A stretch of 64,000 bases of DNA from Kribbella flavida DSM 17836 (GCF_000024345.1 NC_013729.1:3658001-3722000), one strand, 5' to 3'. Shown: positions 49,934 to 59,565, counted from the stretch's first letter. Notes: generated by a model not told the origin, from the letters alone. Translations and numbers: made by a program.

Positions 49934-51613
49934 TCAGTCGTGGACAGCGCGCCGCCTCCCGAGCAGCACGACGGCCAGTACCGCGGCCGCGAACGCGCAG
50001 ACCGCCGCGCCGGCGAAAATCGTGTGCACCTGGGCGATCGCCGCCTCGCGCAGTGCGTCGACGAAGGGCCGGCAGGAGCCGGGCGCCGTCGGGCAGAGTT
50101 CGTTGGGCGACGGGATGTCCTCGGCGAGCGCGTAGTACCGGCGCAGGCCGATCGCGGTCAGGGCCGAGACGCCGACGAGCATGCCGACCATCCGGGCGAC
50201 CACCACGAGCGCGCTGACCAGGCCGTGGCTGTCCTGCGGCGTGGCGGCGAGCATCGCGGTGTTGACCGGCGACAGGGCCAGCCCGAAACCGAAGCCGCAC
50301 CCGAGCAGGACGAGCGTGGCCGGAACGGAGTCCAGCGCGTCGCGACCCCAGAACGCCATCACAACGAACATCGCCCCCGCCAGCGCGAGGCCGGCGCCGG
50401 TGATCCAGCCGAGGCCGTAGCGGCGGGTGAGCCAGCCGCCGACGACCGCGCCGACAGGCAGCGCGACCAGGAAGCGCAGCAGGACGAGGGCGGCAGCCAG
50501 TTGCCCGCCGCCTTGCGTGGTCCGGGCGAAGACCGGGACGTCGACCAGAGCCGCGATGAGCGCGGCGCCGACCAGGAAGCTGATGACGAGCGACCCCCAG
50601 GCCGGCTTCGCCCGGAGCAGGCCGGCCGGAACGATCGCCCGCGGCGTACGGCGCTGCCAGGCGGCGAAGACGACGGCGAACACGGCCGCCGCGAGGAGCA
50701 GCCACGGGCCCGCCGGAGCCAGTACTTCGCGCTCGGGATCAGCGGTGGCGAAGGCCAGCACCACGCCGGCGAGCGCCAGCGCGAGCAGCAGGGCGCCGAT
50801 CAGATCGACCCGGCCGAGCAGCGATCGGAGATCGGCCTTGCGGAACAGCAGCACCAGCCACAGGCAGAGCAGGACGAGGGTGACAACCCCGATCGGCGTC
50901 AGCAGCCGGGAGTCGCCGGTGAACGGGACGAACGGCAGACCGAGGGTCACGCCGGTCGCCAGTCGCTCGGGTGCTGTCAGCGTCAGGCCGAGTGCCACGC
51001 AGGCCAGGAGTCCGACAGCCGCCGAGAGCGGTGGCCGTCGACGGCCACGGAGCAGAACAGCCAGGACGAGGGCGACGGCGAGGTTCAGCCAGAAGATGTA
51101 CCGCCAGTCGGCCACGGCGAGGACCGCGGCGCCGAGCAGCGGGCCGACCACCGAGCCGAGCTCCTGGACGGCGCCGACGACGCCGAGAGGCAGGCCGCGT
51201 TTCCCGGGTGGCCACAGATCGGCGACCAGGGCCAGCGTGGCGGGCACGAGTCCACCGCCGCCGATGCCCTGCAGGAACCGGCCGGTGACGACCAGGGTCA
51301 GGTCGTACGCCGTCGCGGTGATCAGCGAGCCGACCGCGAACAGCAGCAGCGCGCCGACCAGGACCGGCGTACGGCCGACCACGTCGGCGATCCGGCCGAT
51401 CAGCGGCAGGACGGCGATGTAGCCGAGCAGGAAGCCGGACACGATCGGTGCCGCCCGCTGCAGCTGGTCCGCGGACAGGCCGACGCCGGCCATCATGTCC
51501 GGCAGCGCCAGCACCACGACGTAGGTGTCGGCCGCGGCGAACGCGACCGCGATCGAGGCCAGCGTCAACCGGGCGCGCGGGCTGCCGACCGAGGTCGCCG
51601 TGGAGCTGGTCAC
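49934..51613 (-). CDS. MFS exporter of the P55 (Rv1410) type, 14 helices
   Basis: 559 residues from a GTG. The first helix carries a charge inside the membrane (ASIAVAFAAADTYVVVLALP), motif A is GRIADVVGRTPVLVG, and LQGIGGGGLVPA is the DHA2-type motif C region. Fourteen helices, with a Cys-bearing extracytoplasmic loop (LCPTAPGSCRPF) between the last two. It starts 19 bases after the LprG-type lipoprotein gene. In mycobacteria LprG and P55 together carry triacylglycerides and lipoglycans across the envelope, so a lipid-export role is inferred from the pairing. Confidence 0.88.
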   Translation of the reverse strand: MTSSTATSVGSPRARLTLASIAVAFAAADTYVVVLALPDMMAGVGLSADQLQRAAPIVSGFLLGYIAVLPLIGRIADVVGRTPVLVGALLLFAVGSLITATAYDLTLVVTGRFLQGIGGGGLVPATLALVADLWPPGKRGLPLGVVGAVQELGSVVGPLLGAAVLAVADWRYIFWLNLAVALVLAVLLRGRRRPPLSAAVGLLACVALGLTLTAPERLATGVTLGLPFVPFTGDSRLLTPIGVVTLVLLCLWLVLLFRKADLRSLLGRVDLIGALLLALALAGVVLAFATADPEREVLAPAGPWLLLAAAVFAVVFAAWQRRTPRAIVPAGLLRAKPAWGSLVISFLVGAALIAALVDVPVFARTTQGGGQLAAALVLLRFLVALPVGAVVGGWLTRRYGLGWITGAGLALAGAMFVVMAFWGRDALDSVPATLVLLGCGFGFGLALSPVNTAMLAATPQDSHGLVSALVVVARMVGMLVGVSALTAIGLRRYYALAEDIPSPNELCPTAPGSCRPFVDALREAAIAQVHTIFAGAAVCAFAAAVLAVVLLGRRRAVHD

Positions 51614-51632
51614 CCGTGCTCACCAGGGGGCG

Positions 51633-52337
51633 TCACGGCTTGGTGATCTCCACCTGTTCGCCGTAGCGGTCCAGGGTGACGTCGTAGCTGCTGGTGACGC
51701 CGTCGTAGAACGGCCCGGTGATCGTTGCCGACACCAACTGCTTGGTGTCCTGGTCGATCTTGAACGTGCTCGGGAAGTCCTGCCCGGCCGGCGCCTTCGG
51801 GAAGATGCCCTGCAGCGACTGGCCCTGCACGGCGCCGGTCACCTCGGTCAGCACCTTGGCACCGTCCCGCGTCTCGCCCTTGATCGCCGGGTCCTTCAGC
51901 GTCGGCAGCACCGAGGTCAGGCCCTTGGCCGGGTCCAGCAGGATCGCCGGGTCGGGCGCGCCGAGGCCGGCCAGCTGGCTCGGCGGCAGCTCGATGAACT
52001 TGGGCGTGAACGGCAGCTTGGCGTACACCTTGCTGCCGACCGCGACCACCTCGGCGTCGATCGGCGAACCGGCCGCGCGCACGGTCAGCTTGCCCTTGAA
52101 CGCCGGCGCGTGGGTGGCGACGCCGTCGCCGCTGGCCAGCGTCTGCGCCGTGTCGGGCAGGTCGCGGCCGGTGAGCACGATGTGCACACTGGCCGCCTCG
52201 TCGATCGTCTTCTTGGCGTCGGTCAGCAGTGCGACCGGGTCCTCGCCGTTCTTCTTGTCGCCGCCGTCGTCGGTGCTGCCACTGCAGCCGGTCAGGGCGA
52301 GCACCAGCACCGCGCCGAGCGCGACCAGTCTGTTCAT
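51633..52337 (-). CDS. lprG: LppX/LprAFG-family lipoprotein (LprG-like)
   Basis: 234 residues. Signal with lipobox LALTGC, acylated Cys18, then a Ser/Asp/Gly linker. The rest matches the LppX_LprAFG fold: AKKTIDEAASVHIVLTGRDL, FKGKLTVRAAG, EVVAVGSKVYAKLPFTPKF and a C-terminal DYDVTLDRYGEQVEI-like strand (SSYDVTLDRYGEQVEI). The fold has a hydrophobic cavity that holds lipids. It begins four bases after the parC stop and is followed by the P55 exporter, giving a parC-lprG-p55 operon. Confidence 0.9.
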   Translation of the reverse strand: MNRLVALGAVLVLALTGCSGSTDDGGDKKNGEDPVALLTDAKKTIDEAASVHIVLTGRDLPDTAQTLASGDGVATHAPAFKGKLTVRAAGSPIDAEVVAVGSKVYAKLPFTPKFIELPPSQLAGLGAPDPAILLDPAKGLTSVLPTLKDPAIKGETRDGAKVLTEVTGAVQGQSLQGIFPKAPAGQDFPSTFKIDQDTKQLVSATITGPFYDGVTSSYDVTLDRYGEQVEITKP

Positions 52338-52341
52338 GACC

Positions 52342-54792
52342 TCAGCCTGCCAGGTTCGAGGCGCAGGCCGCGATCGGCTGCGCCACCGGTACGCCGGAGC
52401 CGTCGCGGCGCGGGTCGATCGGCGGCAGCTCCACCGGCGCCCCGCTGGTCGCGCTCGCCTTCACCGGCGCGGTGCCGACGAAGCCGAGCAGCAGCCCGTC
52501 CTCGCCCTTGAGCAGCCGCTGGCAGCGCACTCCGCCGGTCCCGCGGCCCTTGCCCGGGTACTCGCTGAACGGGGTCACCTTGACCGCGCCGACCTCGGTG
52601 CCGGGCAGTGCCGACGAGGAACCCGCGACGGTGACGACGTGCGACTCGCGGGCCGGGTCGACCGCGCCGAAGAAGACCACCTTGGCGCCGGCCGACAACC
52701 GGATGCCGGCCATCCCTCCGGCCGTCCGGCCCTGCGGCCGGACCACCGAGGCGTTGAAGTGCAGCAGCTGCGCGTCACTGGCGATGAAGCAGAGCTCCTC
52801 CTCGCCGGTGGCCAGCTCGACCGCGCCGACCACTCGGTCGCCGTCGGCCAGCCGGATGATCTCCCAGGAGTCGCGGTTGCTCAGGTGGTCCGGAACGACG
52901 CGCTTGACCACGCCGGTCGCCGTACCGAGCGCGACGCCGACGGATTCGGGGTCCATCGTGGTCAGCGCCAGGGCCCGCTCACCGGCCTCGAGCTCGACGA
53001 ACTCCGCGATCGGGGCGCCGCCTTGCAGGTTCGGCGCGTTGGCGGTGGTCGGCACGGCCGGCAGGTCGAGCGACTCCAGCCGGATCAGCCGCCCCGCACT
53101 GGTGATCAGGCCGTACTGCCCGCGGGCGGTGCTCTTCACCGCCGACACGATCGCGTCGTGCTTGGCCCGGCCCTCGCCGTCGCCGAACGGCTCGACGCCG
53201 TTGGTCCGGGCGAGCAGCCCGGCCGAGCTCATCAGCACCCAGCACGGGTCGTCGGTGACCTCGAGCGGCACGGCCGCGGTCTTGGCCGCGCCCGACGACT
53301 CCAGCAGCACCGTACGCCGCGGCGTGCCGTAGGTCTTCGCGACGTCGGCGAGCTCCTCGGAGACGATCTTGCGCAGCAGGGCCTCGTCCTCGAGGATCGC
53401 GGTCAGCTTCTCGATCTCGCGCTCCAGCTCGGCCTTCTCGGTCTCCAGCTCGAGCTTGGAGAACTTGGTCAGCCGGCGCAGCGGCATGTCGAGAATGTAG
53501 TTGGCCTGGACCTCGGACAGGTCGTAGATGTCGATCAGCCGGGTCCGGGCGGCGCCGGCGTCGTCGCTGCTGCGGATGATCTGGATCACCTCGTCGATGT
53601 CCAGGATCGCGATCAGCAGGCCGTCGACGATGTGCAGCCGGTCCTGCGCCTTCTTCCGGCGGAACTCGCTGCGCCGCCGGGTCACGTCGTAGCGGTGCTC
53701 GAGGTAGACGTCGAGCAGCTCGCGCAGACCCAGCGTGCGGGGCTGGCCGTCGACCAGGCAGACCGCGTTGATCGAGAACGAGTCCTCCAGCGGGGTCAGC
53801 TTGTACAGCTGCTCCAGCAGCGCCTCGGGCACGAAGCCGTTCTTGACCTCGATCACCAGCCGGGTGCCGTGGCTGCGGTCGGTCAGGTCCTTGACGTCCG
53901 CGATGCCCTGCAGTTTCTTGGCCTGGACCAGCGTCTTGATCTTCTCGATCACCTTCTCCGGGCCGACCGTGTAGGGCAGTTCGGTGACCACGATGCCCTT
54001 GCGCCGCGGGGTGACGTTCTCGATCCGGGCGGTGGCGCGCATCTTGAAACTGCCGCGGCCGGTGGCGTAGGCGTCCTTGATGCCCTCCAGGCCGACGATC
54101 TTGCCGCCGGTCGGCAGGTCCGGGCCGGGCACGAACCGCATCAGGTCGTCCAGGTCGGCCTTGGGGTGCTTGATCAGGTGCCGCAGCGCCTGGACCACCT
54201 CGACCAGGTTGTGCGGCGCCATGTTGGTCGCCATCCCGACCGCGATCCCGGCGGCGCCGTTGACCAGCAGGTTCGGGAAGGCGGCCGGCAGCACCGCCGG
54301 CTCCTCCTCCTGGCCGTCGTAGTTCGGCTTGAAGTCGACGACGTTCTCGTCCAGGCCGTTGGTCATCGCCATCGCCGGCGGCGCCATCCGGCACTCGGTG
54401 TACCGCATCGCGGCCGGGCCGTCGTCGAGCGAGCCGAAGTTGCCGTGGCCGTCGATCAGCGGCACCCGCATCGACCACGGCTGCGCGGTCCGGACCAGGG
54501 CGTCGTAGATCGCGCCGTCGCCGTGCGGGTGGTACTTACCCATCACCTCACCGACGACGCGGGCGCTCTTCACGTGACCGCGGTCGGGGCGGATGTTGTT
54601 CTCCGCCATCGAGAACAGGATCCGCCGCTGCACCGGCTTGAGGCCGTCCCGGGCGTCGGGCAGCGCCCGGGAGTAGATCACCGAGTAGGCGTACTCCAGG
54701 AAGCTGGTGCGCATCTCGTCGGAGACGTCGACGTCGAGGATGCGCTCCTCGAAGTCCTCCGGTTCGGCGGTGGTGCTGGAACGGCGTGCCAT
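52342..54792 (-). CDS. parC: DNA topoisomerase IV subunit A (ParC / GyrA paralogue)
   Basis: 816 residues. [20 protein letters not shown] near residue 40 starts the breakage-reunion domain; the active tyrosine is in AMRYTECRM near 130; [17 protein letters not shown] precedes it and the GyrA-like C-terminal beta-pinwheel occupies the last ~300 residues without a perfect GyrA box, as expected for ParC. It forms topoisomerase IV with ParE at 40-42 kb. TAGGGT on the minus strand at 54945-54950 is a possible -10, giving a ~145-base leader. Confidence 0.94.
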   Translation of the reverse strand: MARRSSTTAEPEDFEERILDVDVSDEMRTSFLEYAYSVIYSRALPDARDGLKPVQRRILFSMAENNIRPDRGHVKSARVVGEVMGKYHPHGDGAIYDALVRTAQPWSMRVPLIDGHGNFGSLDDGPAAMRYTECRMAPPAMAMTNGLDENVVDFKPNYDGQEEEPAVLPAAFPNLLVNGAAGIAVGMATNMAPHNLVEVVQALRHLIKHPKADLDDLMRFVPGPDLPTGGKIVGLEGIKDAYATGRGSFKMRATARIENVTPRRKGIVVTELPYTVGPEKVIEKIKTLVQAKKLQGIADVKDLTDRSHGTRLVIEVKNGFVPEALLEQLYKLTPLEDSFSINAVCLVDGQPRTLGLRELLDVYLEHRYDVTRRRSEFRRKKAQDRLHIVDGLLIAILDIDEVIQIIRSSDDAGAARTRLIDIYDLSEVQANYILDMPLRRLTKFSKLELETEKAELEREIEKLTAILEDEALLRKIVSEELADVAKTYGTPRRTVLLESSGAAKTAAVPLEVTDDPCWVLMSSAGLLARTNGVEPFGDGEGRAKHDAIVSAVKSTARGQYGLITSAGRLIRLESLDLPAVPTTANAPNLQGGAPIAEFVELEAGERALALTTMDPESVGVALGTATGVVKRVVPDHLSNRDSWEIIRLADGDRVVGAVELATGEEELCFIASDAQLLHFNASVVRPQGRTAGGMAGIRLSAGAKVVFFGAVDPARESHVVTVAGSSSALPGTEVGAVKVTPFSEYPGKGRGTGGVRCQRLLKGEDGLLLGFVGTAPVKASATSGAPVELPPIDPRRDGSGVPVAQPIAACASNLAG

Positions 54793-54974
54793 GCGGGTCT
54801 ACGAACTCCTCGGTCCCTGTCGGGTGCTGGTGCCTGGCCGGCTGGTGCCGGCCCGCTGCCGGGCGTGCCGCGGCGGTCCGGCGGCAGCGCCATTGTCCCC
54901 GGTCGGCGCCGCGAAGCACGGCAGCGACCCGGCCCAATCGCGCCAACCCTACGACGCCGTACCGACAACCCGGT

Positions 54975-54989
54975 GGGCACCGCCGGTGC
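54975..54989. terminator. Short hairpin after the DSVRIT peptide gene
   Basis: GGCACC-gcc-GGTGCC (54975-54989) is a perfect six-base stem with a three-base loop, 35 bases past the peptide stop, in very GC-rich sequence. A weak terminator candidate; it could also lie near the parC promoter. Confidence 0.4.
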
Positions 54990-55024
54990 CGGGGCCCGCC
55001 GCGGCGGCGGACCCCGGCCGGGCG

Positions 55025-55222
55025 TCACCAGATCTTGTCGTCCGGGGACGGCGCCGAGGTGATCCGGACCGAGTCGGCGGTGATCCGGACGGAGTCGTCG
55101 GTGATGCGGACCGAGTCGGTGGTGCCGCCGGTGATGCGGACGGAGTCGTCGGCCAGGGCGGTGGCCGGGACTGCCAGCAGGCCCGCGGTGAGCAGGGCGC
55201 CGGCGAAAAGACGTTTGCGCAT
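55025..55222 (-). CDS. Small exported peptide with four DSVRIT repeats
   Basis: 65 residues from the ATG at 55222 with a good ribosome site (GGAAGGA, six bases). MRKRLFAGALLTAGLLAVPA is a classic signal peptide, cut after ATALA (residue 24). The 41-residue mature peptide has DSVRIT at 26-31, 36-41, 43-48 and 50-55 and ends SAPSPDDKIW. No cysteines. Each DSVRIT could be a short beta strand with alternating polarity. I know no family. It lies 146 bases downstream of an FtsX-type ABC permease gene on the same strand, next to a divergent two-component system. Confidence 0.75.
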   Translation of the reverse strand: MRKRLFAGALLTAGLLAVPATALADDSVRITGGTTDSVRITDDSVRITADSVRITSAPSPDDKIW

Positions 55223-55368
55223 GGTGGTTCCTTCCTGTTCTGCCGGCCCGTCGAGCAGGTGGAGGCCCCACCGGCCCGGACCGGCGACCCGATTCTGCGG
55301 ACGCCGCGAGTCGGCGCCGGCTGGATGTCGTTGTGGTCGAAGTGTTGGCCGCGGAGGACTACGGCGTG

Positions 55369-57369
55369 CTACTCGGTGGCCGCCGACGGGTGGGAGTGCC
55401 GCAGGATGAACGCGGTCGGAGCCAGTGCGGCGCCCGCGGCGAGGACCAGGCAGACAACGACGATGCCGAACAGGATCGCCCACGGGACCGTGGTGGGGAC
55501 CTGGCTCAGGCCGTCGTTCATCGCGTGCCGGATGAGCAGCCCGACGGTGACGGTGATGACCGTGCCGAGGGTGAGGGCGACCGCGCCGACCAGCGTCGAC
55601 TCCCACAGCACCATCCGGCGGATCTGGGCCGCAGTGGCGCCCAGCAGCCGGGAGGTGATGAACTCGCGGCCGCGCTGCAGGCTGCCCATCAGCAGGGTGT
55701 TCACGATCGCGATCGCGCTGTAGAGGGCGGCCGGCCCGAGCAGCAGCACGATCCCGAGCTTGTTGCCTTCGCGCAGTCCTTCACTCTGCGCGGCCTCCCA
55801 GGCCGCGGCCGGTTCCGCCCGCGCGCCCGTGCCGCCGAGCGCGGTGTTGAGGGAGTCGACCAGCGACGCGGTGTCCTGTCCGGCCACCGGCAGGACGAAC
55901 CAGCGATCCGGCTGCGCGGCCGGCGCGTGCTTGCGGGCGAGCGCGGGCGGTACCAGCATCGCCGCGTTGACCTCGGCGGCGGTCCGGACGATCGCGACGA
56001 TCTCCAGCCGGTCGGTGGTGCCGTCGGTGAACGCCACCGGGATCTCGTCGCCGACCCGGTACCCCTCGTAGCCGGCCAGTTCCTTGCTGATGGCCACAGT
56101 GCTGCCGGAGAGCCGGCCGAGATCGCCGGAGAGCGCTTCCAGCGTCCGGGCCCGGGGCGCGACCGAGAGGTCGACCCCCTCGGCGTCCACGATCTCCGCG
56201 GAGTCGTGGTCGACGCGGATGATCGGCAGCCGCAGCGCACCGTCGGCCGCGGCGACGCCCGGGGTCCCGAGAATGCGCTCTCCGAGATCTCCCGGGGACG
56301 CGCCGGCCGGCACGGTCTCCGGCGCGGTGACGACGATCGGCGCCAGCACGGTGTCGCGGATCGTGGCGGTCGCGGCGTCGGCGGCGAAGCTGAGCGTGAG
56401 CACCATCGAGCCCGCGATCCCGGAGATCGCCAGGATCGGCGCGGCCAGCGAGGCGGTGCGCCGGGGCGCGGCGACCACGTTGCTGCGGGCCAACCGTCCC
56501 GACACCTGCGTCCAGGCGACCAGGGGCAGTGCCAGCAACCGGCTGACCCACGGCACGACCAGCGGGCCGAGCAGCGTCAGTGCGACCACGAGCAGCATCG
56601 GCGTGAACATCGCCAGCGGGATCACCGCCTCGCCGGTCCCGGGCTGGATCAGCGCCAGCAAGACGATCGCCCCGGCCAGGAACAGGACGCCGAACACGAT
56701 CCGGACCGGACCGAGCCGGGGCGGTTCCAGCGCGGCTTCCCGGAGCGCGTCGATCGGGCCGATGCGCCCTGCCCGGCGAGCCGCCGACCGGGCGCCGAGC
56801 ATCGCGACCGCCAGACCGATGGTCATCGCGATCGCCAGTGGCACCCACGGACTGGCCGGTTCCAGCTTGACCGGCGCAAGCTCCGTGTACGACGCCTTCG
56901 CGAGCAGCAGGGGAGTGAGCAGCTGGGCCAGGACGGCGCCCGTCAGCGCGGCGGCGAACGCGACCACCAAGGCTTCCCCGAGCACCATCCGGCGGATCTG
57001 CCGGGGCGTGGCGCCGACGAGCCGGAGCAGGCCGATCTCGCGGCGCCGCGACGCGACCGCGAAGGCGAACGTGCTCGCGATGACGAAGATCGTGATGAAA
57101 CCGCAGATGGCGCCGACCATGCTCAGCACCGCCTGCAGACCGGACACGTCCTGGCCGGAAACATTCACCGTGACGGTCCGTGCCGGTTCGCCGTCACCGC
57201 CGGGCAGCTGGACGGGGATCCCGCCCGCCCCGGGGCCGTCGTACGCGATGGTGGCGGCGGTGGCCGTGGCGGCCAGGCCGAGCAGGAGCACGCCGACGGC
57301 GAGAGCGACGAAGGAGCCGGCGTACAGGGAGCGGTGGCGGCTGACGGTCTGGCGGCTGAGGAAGAACAT
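55369..57369 (-). CDS. FtsX/MacB-type ABC transporter permease, ten helices
   Basis: 666 residues from the ATG at 57369. Duplicated architecture: N-terminal helix plus extracytoplasmic loop, then the first FtsX domain (FVIASTFAFAVASRRREIGLLRLVGATPRQIRRMV), a large extracytoplasmic domain (~390-560) after SMVLTLSFAA, and a second FtsX domain (INTLLMGSLQRGREFITSRL-like, ATAAQIRRMVLWE). Such permeases with a cognate ATPase act as mechanotransmission or lipid/peptide-extracting pumps. Start overlaps the ATPase stop by one base. Large open frame upstream is non-coding. Confidence 0.9.
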   Translation of the reverse strand: MFFLSRQTVSRHRSLYAGSFVALAVGVLLLGLAATATAATIAYDGPGAGGIPVQLPGGDGEPARTVTVNVSGQDVSGLQAVLSMVGAICGFITIFVIASTFAFAVASRRREIGLLRLVGATPRQIRRMVLGEALVVAFAAALTGAVLAQLLTPLLLAKASYTELAPVKLEPASPWVPLAIAMTIGLAVAMLGARSAARRAGRIGPIDALREAALEPPRLGPVRIVFGVLFLAGAIVLLALIQPGTGEAVIPLAMFTPMLLVVALTLLGPLVVPWVSRLLALPLVAWTQVSGRLARSNVVAAPRRTASLAAPILAISGIAGSMVLTLSFAADAATATIRDTVLAPIVVTAPETVPAGASPGDLGERILGTPGVAAADGALRLPIIRVDHDSAEIVDAEGVDLSVAPRARTLEALSGDLGRLSGSTVAISKELAGYEGYRVGDEIPVAFTDGTTDRLEIVAIVRTAAEVNAAMLVPPALARKHAPAAQPDRWFVLPVAGQDTASLVDSLNTALGGTGARAEPAAAWEAAQSEGLREGNKLGIVLLLGPAALYSAIAIVNTLLMGSLQRGREFITSRLLGATAAQIRRMVLWESTLVGAVALTLGTVITVTVGLLIRHAMNDGLSQVPTTVPWAILFGIVVVCLVLAAGAALAPTAFILRHSHPSAATE

Positions 57370-58181
57370 CAGCGCTCCAGGTCGCTCATCGCGGCGGCGA
57401 TCTGCTGCGGGGTGCCGCGGTCGAGGGAGCCGGCCACGACACCGTCGGACAGGAAGACCACCCGGTCGGCGTACGCGGCGGCCAGCGGGTCGTGGGTGAC
57501 CATGACGACGGTCTGCCCGCTGGCGTCGGTTGCCGACCGCAACAGGTCGAGGATCTGGCGGCTGGTCTTGCTGTCGAGCGCACCGGTGGGCTCGTCGGCG
57601 AAGAACACCGCTGGGCGGGTGATCAGTGCGCGAGCGATGGCGACCCGCTGCTGCTGGCCGCCGGAGAGCTCCGCGGGGCGGCGGCCTGCTTTGTCCTCCA
57701 GTCCGACCTGCTGGAGCACCTGGTGAACGTCTCGCCGCTGCGGGCGGCGACCGGTCAGCCGGAGCGGCAGCGCGACGTTGTCGTAGACGGTGAGCGACGG
57801 CAGCAGGTTGTAGGCCTGGAAGACGAAACCCATCTGCTCGCGGCGCAGCTTGGTCAGCGCGACCTCGGAGAGGCCGTGCAGGGGCGTCCCGTTGAGCACG
57901 ACGGCCCCGGTGGTCGGTTTGTCGAGGCCGGCCGCGCACTGCAGCAGCGTCGACTTGCCGGATCCGGACGGTCCCATCACCGCGGTGAAGGACCCCTGCT
58001 GGAAGTGGTAGGTCACACCGCGCAGCGCATCCACCGCCCCGGCCTTGGACCGGTAGGTCTTGGTGATCCCGTCCAGCAGCAGCGCGGGCGGCCGGCCGTC
58101 GGCTTGGTGCCAGGCAGGCGGTACCGGGTGGGGCATTGCTGCGGTGTGCGGTGGCTGGTCGTGCGACGTGGTCCTGGACAT
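57369..58181 (-). CDS. ABC transporter ATP-binding protein (MacB/LolD type)
   Basis: 270 residues from the ATG at 58181. Walker A GPSGSGKST near residue 70, Q loop FVFQAYNLLPSLTVYDNV, signature LSGGQQQRVAIARAL near 170, Walker B VFFADEPTG and H loop VTHDP. The Q-loop and DEPTGALDSKT sequence are those of the MacB/LolD/BceA group. It drives the FtsX-type permease encoded next. Divergent from a histidine kinase; an 18-bp inverted repeat lies between them. Confidence 0.93.
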   Translation of the reverse strand: MSRTTSHDQPPHTAAMPHPVPPAWHQADGRPPALLLDGITKTYRSKAGAVDALRGVTYHFQQGSFTAVMGPSGSGKSTLLQCAAGLDKPTTGAVVLNGTPLHGLSEVALTKLRREQMGFVFQAYNLLPSLTVYDNVALPLRLTGRRPQRRDVHQVLQQVGLEDKAGRRPAELSGGQQQRVAIARALITRPAVFFADEPTGALDSKTSRQILDLLRSATDASGQTVVMVTHDPLAAAYADRVVFLSDGVVAGSLDRGTPQQIAAAMSDLER

Positions 58182-58237
58182 GGTCCCAGCCAACCGCCGG
58201 ACGTCCGGCCGCGCGCTGGCCTGCGGGGGAGACCGAA

Positions 58238-58255
58238 GGTAGCGCGCAAGCTACC
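58238..58255. promoter_or_regulatory. Inverted repeat between the ABC transporter and the two-component system
   Basis: GGTAGC-GCGCAA-GCTACC: perfect six-base arms with a six-base spacer, in the 109-bp gap between divergent genes, 57 bp before the transporter ATG and 35 bp before the kinase GTG. NarL-type regulators bind inverted repeats of this kind, so it is a likely site for the regulator encoded at 59.5 kb. Confidence 0.6.
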
Positions 58256-58290
58256 GTGCGCGGACCTGTCGCGGCCCTAGGGTTGACCGG

Positions 58291-59565
58291 GTGGAGCGAC
58301 CGAGCAACGTGTGGGCCGCGATGGCCACCCGACGGTACCTCGTCTCGTCCTGGCCGTGGCGCAGCTACGCGTACCTGATCAGCTCGATCCCCGTCGGTGT
58401 ACTCACCATCGTTCTGCTGGGCGGAGCGGTCGCGCTGAGCGCGGTGCTCAGCCCGTTGATCGTCGGCATCCTCATGTTCAGCGCCTTCCCGCTGCTCGGC
58501 GTGCTGATCGGCCGGGTCGAACGGTGGCGGGCCAAGCTGATGCTGCCGGCCGGCATCCCGAGCCCGCACGCCGTGATGCCGGCCGGGATGAGCAGGCGGG
58601 ACAGGTTTCGGTTCCGCCGCCGGGAGCAGGGCTCGCTGCGCGGCCTCGGGTACGGCGTACTGCTCGGCACGTTCGTCTGGGTGTTCAGCGCGGCCTTCGG
58701 CGGCCTGAGCCTGTCCGTGCTGGTGATCACGCTGATGGCGCCGCTGATCGCCACCGACGACGAGCTCGGCATGGGGCCGTGGACGCTCGACACCACCGGC
58801 GAGGGTTTCCTGTTCCTGGTCACTTTCGGCCCCGCCTGGTACGTCGTGACGTCGTACCTGCTGGGCTGTCTGGCCGGGGCCGAGGCCGCGCTGGCCAGGT
58901 CCATGCTCGGGCCGCGGGAGGACGAGCTGCGCCGCAACGTTGCCGAACTGCGGCGCTCACGGCTCGACCTGGTCGACGCGTTCGAGACCGAGCGGGCGCG
59001 GATCGAGCGGCACCTGCACGACGGCGTTCAGCAGCGGCTGGTCGGGCTCACGATGACGCTGGGGCTGGCGGAGCTCGATCTGCCCGAGGGCGACGGCAAG
59101 ACGCTGGTGGTGAAGGCGCACCGGGAGGCGGAGGCGGCGCTGGCCGATCTGCGGGAGGCGGTGCGGGGGATTCACCCGCGGGTGCTCGTCGACCTCGGGC
59201 TGGAGGCCGCCGTCCGGGAGGTCGCCGACCGGAGCCCGTTGCCGGTGTCGGTGCGGATGTCGCTGCCGAACCGGTTGCCGGCGCCGATCGAGGCAGCCGC
59301 GTACTTCTTCGTCAGCGAGGCACTGGCCAACGTGGCGAAGCACGCCGAGGCCACCCGCTGCGACGTCGAGGCGTGGGTCAGCGGCGACCGGCTGGTCGTG
59401 ACCGTGACCGACGACGGCCGCGGTGGCGCCGATCCGGCCGCTGGAACCGGACTGACCGGACTGGTCACCCGGCTGGACGCGCTGGGCGGCACACTTGACC
59501 TGTCCAGCCCACCCGGTGGGCCGACTCGACTGAGGATGGAGAGCCCGTGCCGGCTGGACGACTGA
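58291..59565 (+). CDS. NarL-type sensor histidine kinase (HisKA_3)
   Basis: 424 residues from a GTG. Four to five membrane helices in the N-terminal ~210 residues (paired at 28-75 and 118-195) with only short loops, an intramembrane-sensing architecture. The dimerisation/phosphoacceptor motif is ERARIERHLHDGVQQRL with His near 242; the ATPase N box is ALANVAKHAEA and the G box TDDGRGG. Intramembrane-sensing kinases often work with FtsX-type ABC transporters, such as the divergent one here. TAGGGT (58278-58283) is seven bases before the GTG, suggesting a leaderless mRNA. Overlaps the regulator gene by 19 bases. Confidence 0.92.
   Translation: MERPSNVWAAMATRRYLVSSWPWRSYAYLISSIPVGVLTIVLLGGAVALSAVLSPLIVGILMFSAFPLLGVLIGRVERWRAKLMLPAGIPSPHAVMPAGMSRRDRFRFRRREQGSLRGLGYGVLLGTFVWVFSAAFGGLSLSVLVITLMAPLIATDDELGMGPWTLDTTGEGFLFLVTFGPAWYVVTSYLLGCLAGAEAALARSMLGPREDELRRNVAELRRSRLDLVDAFETERARIERHLHDGVQQRLVGLTMTLGLAELDLPEGDGKTLVVKAHREAEAALADLREAVRGIHPRVLVDLGLEAAVREVADRSPLPVSVRMSLPNRLPAPIEAAAYFFVSEALANVAKHAEATRCDVEAWVSGDRLVVTVTDDGRGGADPAAGTGLTGLVTRLDALGGTLDLSSPPGGPTRLRMESPCRLDD

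Noticed and set aside
55369..58569. A 1066-codon frame as one giant ABC protein
   Set aside because: The first ~400 codons are a shadow of the ATPase gene; the permease starts at 57369 with a one-base overlap of the ATPase stop.
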